This document shows positions 56,701-64,000 of a stretch of DNA of 64,000 bases, piece after piece (the stretch's first letter is position 1; every line of letters starts with the position of its first letter). Origin of the DNA: Siphonodentalium dalli (Eukaryota; Mollusca; Scaphopoda; Gadilida; Siphonodentaliidae); NCBI GenBank assembly GCA_032622095.1, contig CP136062.1:137162351-137226350 (forward strand), read 5' to 3'. The translations under genes were made by a program, and so were the position numbers. Below the pieces are notes generated by a model that was given only the letters and a program-made list of their open reading frames with translations, was not told where the DNA came from and did not search any database.

Positions 56701-57338
56701 GGTGTTCGTGAAAATGAAGCAGACGAGAAAATTTTTAATTTCAGAATTAGTTTGATTTACTGAGGGAAATGTTCAGATTATTTGCATAAACAAAAACAAT
56801 CTGTGAGACAGTCCAATAAAATTTTAAAAAGTTTTGGGTAGACACATTTTTCTACTAAATTCTAGGGTAGGTAGCTATACACATATATATTTTATTGGCC
56901 TGAGTATTGACAGGGTTGTGTCTGACATGAAATTGTTTTTACAGAAACCATAATTGATCATGATTGGATGCAATTGTTTGTTGTTGTTTTTGTTCTGTTG
57001 TTGTTGAAGTAGTTTTTCATCTCACCATAGAACGAATGGGTCTTTGGTTCGTTTGACACAGACGGCTTAATGTTCTGCCACTCTTTCTCCGTCTCCGCCT
57101 GTAAAAATCTTCCATTTGGATACTCGGGATCTCTTGCAAGCCTCTTCAGTGCAACGTTGAACCTGTAGTTCGAGACTCCGAGTGTCTTAACCCATTCGCC
57201 AAGGGCATATTCTTTTGTCAACACCGCCCTGATTGTACTTAGATTGTCTTCTCCGTTGAGATCTAGTCCAAAACTGCGAGTTTCAGACCTTTTACTGGTG
57301 TTATTAAATTGAAGTCGCATGCAGGCTTCTCTATACAT
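53761..57338 (-). CDS. Multi-exon minus-strand gene of unknown function
   Basis: Three exons: 57338-57026, about 56270-56050 and 53947-53761. Exon 1 starts at an ATG, contains FGLDLNGEDNLSTIRAVLTK and EWVKTLGVSNYRFNVALKRL, and ends THSFY with donor TATG/GTGAGA (phase 1). Exon 2 is Ser/Asn-rich then charged (KEKFKRTRGKSKYVAEIQDT), ending with donor AAAG/GTCAGT in phase 1. Exon 3 enters in phase 1 after a strong acceptor (TTTTTTTTTCAG) with EHWKKCVYAKRESMSQQSLL. An out-of-frame acidic end (GSSDGDNQDVSVDIPVEDDE, M, TAA) follows and needs one indel near 53865. The acceptor of exon 2 is unclear. No domain is recognised. A MITE (54404-54905) and a palindrome (55641-55800) lie in intron 2. Confidence 0.45.
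54404..54905 (+). mobile_element. TTAA MITE, full-length copy
   Basis: Runs from TTAATGGCACGTGCGGCC to GGCCAACAGTATCTTTAA, 502 bp, with TTAA at both ends. It is in an intron of the minus-strand gene. Confidence 0.92.
54906..55640. other. Intronic sequence, nothing recognised
   Basis: AT-rich. A possible local inverted stretch (GTGAAGTGAATTTTACAAAT and ATTTGTCAAAGTCCATTTCAC) lies at 54977-55042. No exon seen. Confidence 0.4.
55641..55800. mobile_element. Fold-back MITE, 160-bp imperfect palindrome
   Basis: TAAGGAATGACTGTAGTTGT and its complement ACAACTACAGTCATTCCTTA form the ends, and pairing continues through GTAGTTCGTG, GACGTTCG and ATTCCGC to a centre near 55722. The arms are about 80 bp. 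A TA or TAA duplication is possible but too short to be sure. Confidence 0.85.
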
Positions 57339-57784
57339 TTTTCAAAATTTAATAAAATTAATTACATATTCAAAATTATTGCCAAGCAGACATCAGATGG
57401 GCGACAACTGTATCGGATAATACAACAAACCGATATCGCAGATCAGCATTGCGATTTATTTTAACAGTAGGTACTATATATTAATTATCACTATTTAGAT
57501 ATGTGGAAAATAGAGTGTCCGAGCAAAGAAATATAAATTAGCGGACGTAATTTCGTTGTTTTTGCTGTTTAACGTCAAGAAAAATTATCAATGGAAGCAT
57601 CCGGCATCCGATGTATGTGCCCGACGGCACCCGGCGTACGGTGGTCTGGCGAACGCCGGTCATCCGCAGTGTCCACGTCTAAAATTATCTAAAATGACGA
57701 TGATCGACGATCTGTATGTCAAACCGTGAATTTATTGTGAGAAAAATCGCTTTTATATTATTATTATGATCATTTTTTGGAAGG

Positions 57785-57905
57785 TCGGCGTACGAATACC
57801 GGTATTTTTGGAATACCGAATACCTCATAACAGAGGGGCCGGAATACGGCGTACCTCATAACAGGGCATGGAATACGGCGTACGAAAACGGAGGGTGGGG
57901 GCGTC
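57785..57905. repeat. GGAATACGGCGTACCTCATAACAG repeat
   Basis: Three to four units (GGAATACCGAATACCTCATA, GGAATACGGCGTACCTCATA, GGAATACGGCGTACGAAAAC) with a GGGTGGGGGCGTCTCGAATG edge. This mirrors 43590-43700. Confidence 0.7.
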
Positions 57906-60470
57906 TCGAATGGAAAGTTGTTTCAAGCAATTTCTAGAAAATAATGTTCTTAAATATGTGCCAGCATCAGATGAGAAGCTTCTGTTATACGATGGACATA
58001 CATCCCATGAACTCTTAGGCACCATAGAGTAGGCCAAATGTCATAATATATCTTAACTGGAGCAAATTCAATATAACATGAGATGTAAATATAATTATAA
58101 TACAAACTAAAATTCATTAACTAATGGCACATAGAATGTGCATTACCGGTATAGGTTTCTAATTTGTCAGGTTGATGTCCCACTCGAAATAGCCAGCCAA
58201 ACAGCAGCGAAAACAATACGCGAGTATACGATGGACTATTTAAAGGTTCAATACATCTACCATAAACACTTCCAACCAATTTGTTCAAGAACATATTCCA
58301 ATTGACCTGACAAGTTTCTTATTTTTGATATATGTAACCAACAAAATAATTGATTTAATGTTATTCCACACCAATTGATGTGAGGCACATTTATTCAACA
58401 GAATACCAGCCATTGAATACGTAGTATTGTGTGCCTCTGGTGGAATACAAGCCGGAACTATTCTTGTTGACGTTGTCACCATGAAAGATGACGTGAATTA
58501 CGTTAATAATCCACTTCGGGTGATTCCCTGATCATTACTGGTCATTCCTCAGACTTAAATAACAATAAATGTAGCTATAGTATCAATGAAGGTGGCAGTC
58601 CTGGATTGAACAACAGTATAGAATATATATAGAACACAACTTGCAACATAATCTCAAATCTTTTATGAAACGCATTGCTACGCTCTCACAAAATATATCC
58701 TTGCGCCATCCGCAACTCATTCGATAAATGATTTTCCATTAAGATGCATATTGTGTTCTGTTTATTACCTGTTTATTTTTTTCTTCTGATATAAATATAC
58801 ATGTATGACAATTTGTTTACATGAATTGTGCGCTTCAAAATTACTCGTGCCAAGATTTCTAATCATGCCTTCCGTCTGAACATGGTTGTTCTTTCCATTT
58901 GAATCTGGTTGACCTTCTCAACATCAGGACATGATATGTCAATGATTCATCATGTCTTTGCACATGGAAAAATCAATAGCGTATTGCACATAACCCTAGA
59001 AACCGAAACAAAGTATGATCAACAGCTACATCAGATTTCATTGAATTGACTACAATAATAATTTAACATGATCTGGGAATTCTATTTAGATTCAATAAAC
59101 AAAAATATTAATTTAAACATAGCTAATTTAATGGGTGCTAAAGTATCAATGCAAAATATCCAAGGGCAAAACTGATAACTCTATACAAGTTATTTTCTAA
59201 AATATAAACTTTCTTTCTCATTTGCAGTAAAAAAAAGCCACAGATGCAGCCAGTCGTACGACATGAAACTGTGACAAGTAGTCGCAACATTGACCAGCCA
59301 TAGCAAAGAAATTCAGCTTGATATGAACACCATTTTATACCTTGTCTGAACAACATGTATGTCAACAAATGAAATGTCCATTCTTTCCGCCAATCAACTG
59401 TCTAACCAATGCAAATTTCAATCATAAACATAGAAAACACCATACATCGCAGTACAGATTGACTATTTGGTGCCACTGAACTGTTTTTTCTGAATTATAG
59501 AGACCTGTACAGGTATGATTGAGAAGTCTGCTTCATTAACAAGACTACTTGCCTTGCGAATGCAATTTTTGTAGATCATTGTCATTATTACTAGTACAAG
59601 TATATGATTAGTCAGGATTAGTCCTGTTCATTTATTATTACATAACACAGAGGGATTGAGAAACTCTGCCAACTTGTAAGCTGATATTGTAGTGCTACAA
59701 AATAAAAATAGAGGTGGGTCTTCCCAATGAGACTAAGGAAAACCCTCATGGCAGCCAGTGGCGGAATTGATTTACACACACAAGTGACTCTGGAAATGTA
59801 AGTCGGACGCACACATAGATGGACAGACTGACATACAATTTACTGATTTGACAGAAAAGCATATTCCTACAAAGTGTCATCTACAGACGGACAAAAAAGC
59901 TGAGCGGAAAGAAAAGCGGGGGTGGGTATTAAAAAAACTTAAATGAAATGTGCCACGGGTTTCAGCATAACAGATCTGCTTTTTCGGTGATTGGATGTAA
60001 CTCATCTTTCCTCATCAATCTTTATAAATCTTCCGAGGTTGGTGACGGGCGACATGCAACTGTTGGAAGGATTACAAGTATACATTTACAATTTCAGCAA
60101 GTGAATTCATAGACAATAAAACAAAGAGTGACAAAGTAATACTGAGGAATAAAGATGGAGGTAGGGATGAATTTAAAGCAATTTGAGTTGACACCATACA
60201 ATTATTATCATTGGCATGGATTGTACTAGTGTAGTGACTAAGCGACAACATTTTGTCATATTGGAACGGAGTGGCCAAAAGTGCCATTTTTTTATATTAT
60301 GTCAAGTTTGGTGTGCTCTTTCAGAAAGTGAACTAGAAACAGATTTCTGATCAATATTAACCCTTGTTTCCAGTATAAATCGATTATGGCGGCCAAATTC
60401 AATCATTATTTCACCATGACGTTCCAACTGGTATACAATTTAAGGCACATGCATAATAAAGGCATCATTC
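57906..60470. other. No gene seen
   Basis: AT-rich sequence. The short frames lack splice context or recognisable domains. 59740-59830 (GGCGGAATTGATTTACACAC, then ATGGACAGACTGAC) resembles a dispersed repeat end but has no partner in this window. Confidence 0.4.
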
Positions 60471-60479
60471 CATCCGGCA

Positions 60480-61340
60480 TTGTCATATTTTGAAGATATT
60501 AGCAACCCAGGCTGACCAAAGTTGAAAATTATCACTTTTTGGACCAAAAGCATGAAATTTTGTCATAAAATCATTCTCGTTTCAATTATTTCGGAATAAT
60601 AAACAGACAATTTCTCAAATCTGTTTCAGTGCAGATCAAAGGTTAAGATCTTAAAAATTTCAGAAATGTATACTGCAAACAAAATATACAACATCTAGGA
60701 CAAATTCGTAACCATATTTTAGACATTTTGGATTATGTTACCCCTCACCCCAAAAATCAAGAATATTTTGTTTTTGTGATAAACATCCGATAGAACATGG
60801 ATGAGAATATATAAAGGACACTATTCTATCACATTTCTAAATACTGTAATTGCAATTACACACACAATGACCAAAGTTGAAATTTACAACTTTTTCGACT
60901 AAAATATGCAATTTGGTAAGAAAATCCTCGTCATTTCAAATATTTTGGTCCAATAAATGGTCATGTACACATAGGATATTTGCGATAGTTCAAAATGTTT
61001 GGTCTTAAATGTTTTGGACATATATACTGAAAACAATGAATACATTTTCTGCGGTTATTATGTAACAACGTTTCAGAAAATTTGGTTTATGTTACCCCTC
61101 ACCCCAAAAATCACGAAAATATGACTTGGTTGTAAAGATTCAATAAATCTTTGGTTAAATCTTATAAAGTAAGTTTGTCGATGACAATTAGTCATATATT
61201 GTTATGTAACAATCTCATTGACAGTATACAGTTTAAATTTACAATTGTATGCCTAATAACAGCTATATTTTATGGTAAAATAACCATCATTTCAAATATT
61301 TTCAACCAATATATGGGCAATTTCTCAAACATTTCCCAAG
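60480..61340. repeat. Diverged tandem repeat, about 345-bp period, 2.5 units
   Basis: Two units share TGACCAAAGTTGAAA, ATCCTCGTCATTTCAAATAT-type and TATGTTACCCCTCACCCCAA blocks (60515-60760 and 60868-61110). A partial third has AACCATCATTTCAAATATTTT and CAATATATGGGCAATTTCTC (61275-61330). The short frame at 61151-61432 overlaps the repeat and is not called a gene. Confidence 0.7.
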
Positions 61341-61795
61341 ATCGTATACCACATGCGGCCTTGAAAGTTTCGAAAATGACTGTCGAATACAACACATTTA
61401 AATGTGTATACATGTCATGTCTTGTGAAATAGAATAAAATTCTAAAAGTCTATTATACCATAAATATTTGAAGGTGTTGACTTATATAATCTACAATTGT
61501 AGCATACAAGAGGGGGTATATATAGACATGTAGTTCAGATCACAACTTTAATTTGTCTATCAATAATACACATAACATAAAGATGGTCTATCTTTGTTTA
61601 TACTCTGTTCTTAAATTCACGTTTGTTTTGTTGTACCTGTATAACTATAATGTGCACAGTCTGATCATACCAGCGGATATATATAGCAACTCATAGATTG
61701 TCGTGTTATAATCACCGGTGACCATATCGGTGACCATGTTGATACATTGAACAAATAGTTTAGGCATTCTTAATATCACAATTACAACTGCATAA
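61341..61795. other. No gene seen
   Basis: AT-rich flank downstream of the minus-strand relic ending at 61796. Confidence 0.4.
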
Positions 61796-63470
61796 TTATG
61801 TGCATGGTAAATCAGCTATTGCACATTTGCACCTGTTACAAGTTTGGGATTTGCAACAACACTTGATGAGTTCTGAACACACAGCTGCAGCTTCTGGTAA
61901 TGTAGTCCACAACGGTTTACATCCATGATCTTCAACTGTCCATTCCCAGTCATGCGGGCCATGTATTGGAATTGTTATGTCATGACAAGTGTACCACAAT
62001 CCTGCCTGGTATATGGCTCATTTCATATGCTGTATTATGGCCCCTTTTGACCGACAAGTTTTGGAGAATTCTCTTCATATGCCTCGTTATCAGCAACTTT
62101 TGACAACCTTTATTATAATTAAAGGTACGGTTGGCCTTGGCGGTGGGTATCCTGTGAAAATATTTCCACCCATCAAAAACCGCCACAAACAGATAGAACA
62201 TCAAAATTTAGACAGACTTTGTCCTTATACAAATAAGAAATATCGCATAAACAGTATGTTAGTGTCATTTGTTTGACCATTGTTATGTAAATAAAAGCAT
62301 AAAAAGTTACTTTTCTGGTGTTTGTTTATATTATGATGGTAAACATAAAGAGCGTTCTTTGTTGCTGAATTCCTGATATGGAAGTAATAAAAAGCGTTTA
62401 TATCATTTGTGTGTGATTAGCCAGTGACACTGTGTTGTCTTCTGTAACATAATCAGGCTCTTGCTTATGTAAAATATAGTAAGTCTTTATGATAGCATGC
62501 TGTTTGTTTACGCGATGGTAATGCTATATATGAACGAAACTGTATGCGTTTTAATGTTTGTCTGTTTATGGTGTTTGGAACAAATATGAATATTTTCGAC
62601 AACTAAGGCCAACCGTGCCTTTAATGGTAATGAAACGTTCGAGTTCTTTGAAAATATTTGAGGACGAATCTAGTTGAATAAAAGGTTGATTCGCCTATAG
62701 AAGAAATGTACATGTATCTGTGATAACGGGATAATATTTCCATGCTATCCAGAAACTTTTCTGCCCTTTATATGGAAGAACAAAGTGGTATCAAAATCAG
62801 ATATCGAATGAAAATTGGGTAGTGATAACAATTGTCATCGCCCAGAGCGGAAAATGTGCTGTTGTCATGGTACAATGTTGTAGTTTTGCCTGTTGTTAGA
62901 GAAACACATGTATCACCACCACTGTTAGTATCCGTAAACTTTGAAAACAGACCGATGACCATTACCAGGACATCTGTGTCAACAATCCGAACACGGATGG
63001 TCGTCAGCCCACAAGAAAGCGCATGGATAATGTGCGGCACAATTCTAATATCAGCTTCCTCCTGACAACAGTTTCTCAAGATTTACTAGGAAGAATTTGC
63101 TATTTTGAGAGTTGACGAACAATCTGTCATGTTTAACACTTTATCATCATGTTCTGACGCATTACTTGTCAGGAATACAAAAAGTTCAAGCTTATTGTCA
63201 GAATGACGGAGGAAGTCGTTCCATTTTTTTGGAATCTTAGTTTGGCCACCAACTTCTCGTCCAAGACCTATACCACGATTCTCATTAGTGCTGCCTTTTG
63301 TGCTGCTTTCAAAATACCTATCCCACACAACACACATGACATTAACACTTCTTAGTTTGTATAGTAGAAACTTCATTGGTGATTATGTAATCATTAAAAG
63401 TACATGTAGGTCCTATCGCAGGCACAATTATATGCACAAGAACGCCTCCATCAAATATCTTGCACGTACT
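61796..63470 (-). pseudogene. Relic of an uncharacterised invertebrate family with Cys-rich tail, split by a MITE
   Basis: Read right to left: CKIFDGGVLVHIIVPAIGP, TFNDY, a frameshift, then MKFLLYKLRSVNVMCVVWD, STKGSTNENRGIGLGREVG, KIPKKWNDFLRHSDNKLELF, CCQEEADIRIVPHIIHAL, RIVDTDVLVMVIGLF and GGDTCVSLTTGKTTTLYHD. After further decay (FKELERFITI) the frame meets a MITE at 62624-62119 and resumes: CRSKGAIIQHMK, YQAGLWYTCHDITIPIHG, WEWTVEDHG and CSELIKCCCKSQTCNRCKCA. Blocks such as VWDxY, EEADTRI and VRTVDTDV are hallmarks of a large unnamed family in molluscs and cnidarians (recalled). Several frameshifts and stops make it non-functional. Function unknown. Confidence 0.72.
62119..62624 (-). mobile_element. 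TTAA MITE inside the Cys-rich-tail relic
   Basis: 506 bp from TTAAAGGTACGGTTGGCCTT to AAGGCCAACCGTGCCTTTAA. Both ends carry the GGTTGGCC form, the opposite of the 27941 copy. TTAA is at both ends. Collapsing to one TTAA joins the host reading frame (RFITI then NYNKG). It is the most diverged of the full-length copies. Confidence 0.92.
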
Positions 63471-63519
63471 TCCAATATTTTATTTCTTGTAATAGTGTGT
63501 TCGAACAACATTTGGGGAG

Positions 63520-64000
63520 TTCAAAAAACCCGATATCGCTTCTCCGCTATTCCAAACGATCAAGTGCAGGAACAGGAGAACATCAAATTGAAAGGAAATG
63601 GAGTGTTGATCGGTTTAACAGAGAGTTCATCAACAATAACGAGATGGCTGGAACTCCCCGTGTTTTTCTCTCATGAGAGTCAGCTATTTTCCCCGCCTTA
63701 TCAATGGGAGGTAAATTCAAGGGGAACAATCTGATTTGCTGGGATGTATCCGGGAAGCAATTGGAGATATATCGGATCCACCTAAAAATGTTCAGTGCAA
63801 GATATTTGATGGAGGCGTTCTTGTGGATATGATTGTACCTGCGATATAGTATCTACTTTTAATGATTACGCCCAGTCACTAATGAAGTTTCTACTCAGAC
63901 TAAGAAGTGATACTGTCATATATATGTGGTGTGGGACATATGAAACGAGCTGCCTACCAGGTAGGATTGTGGTACACTTGTCATGCCAAGCTGCAGCTGT
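63520..64000 (+). pseudogene. Second relic of the same family, head-to-head, internally deleted, running off the window
   Basis: Plus-strand blocks: EQENIKLKGNGVLIGLTESS, FFSHESQLFSPP, DLLGCIREAIGDISDPPKN, VQCKIFDGGVLVDMIVPAI-stop, then another frame TFNDYAQSLMKFLLRLRSD and MWCG. There the sequence jumps to HMKRAAYQVGLWYTCHAKLQ, which belongs near the C-terminus of the family (compare 62080-61975 on the minus strand). About 1.2 kb is therefore missing in the middle. The window ends before any stop or Cys-rich tail. Confidence 0.68.

Noticed and set aside
1-64000. CRISPR arrays, bacterial operons, rRNA and tRNA genes
   Set aside because: Direct repeats here are long or diverged and lack regular spacers. 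Gene structure is intronic and the window has no cloverleaf or rRNA core that I recognise.

Overview
This is eukaryotic DNA: AT-rich, intron-containing and packed with transposable elements. It has no bacterial-style operon, no CRISPR array and no recognisable rRNA or tRNA gene. The contents fit a marine invertebrate, most likely a mollusc: MULE transposases with SWIM fingers, Crypton-like recombinases, several large transposase-like families common in lophotrochozoans and cnidarians, and GGACGGACGGAC-type repeats of bivalve flavour. The species assignment is inference.

Layout: 0.5-3.6 kb, tandem duplications and minisatellites. 3.8-4.7 kb, a frameshifted pseudogene of the SDG/HGKG family ending in a PHD finger. 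5.4-19.9 kb, exons of one plus-strand MULE-derived gene (DDE core, SWIM finger, PHD finger) whose splice phases agree over most of its length. It is split by a 6.8 kb block with inverted ends holding four 1.38 kb satellite copies, and carries a hAT element in an intron. 21.8-27.1 kb, a LINE cut by a hAT element (8-bp-class duplication) and by a dimer of a TTAA-targeting MITE. 29.8-32.3 kb, a fold-back element with an inverted minisatellite. 33.5-37.4 kb, an element or inverted duplication with 836 bp arms and a dead RecQ-like helicase. 38.8-41.7 kb, two decayed Crypton-like tyrosine recombinase copies. 42.6-43.6 kb, a pogo-like transposase split by a MITE. 45.5-49.6 kb, a minus-strand relic that joins an NHL-like propeller to a transposase-like domain. 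49.7-51.3 kb, tandem repeats. 53.8-57.3 kb, a minus-strand multi-exon gene of unknown function. 60.5-61.3 kb, tandem repeats. 61.8-64.0 kb, two head-to-head relics of a Cys-rich-tailed family, one split by the same MITE.

The main theme is nested insertion. One approximately 500 bp MITE family (TTAA duplications, piggyBac-like) is present at nine loci. In three of them removing the element plus one TTAA joins the two halves of an old coding sequence in the same frame, which fixes the boundaries and the order of events. No clearly intact, functional gene is certain here. The best candidates for expressed host genes are the MULE-SWIM-PHD gene and the 53.8-57.3 kb minus-strand gene, and both carry at least one apparent frameshift.
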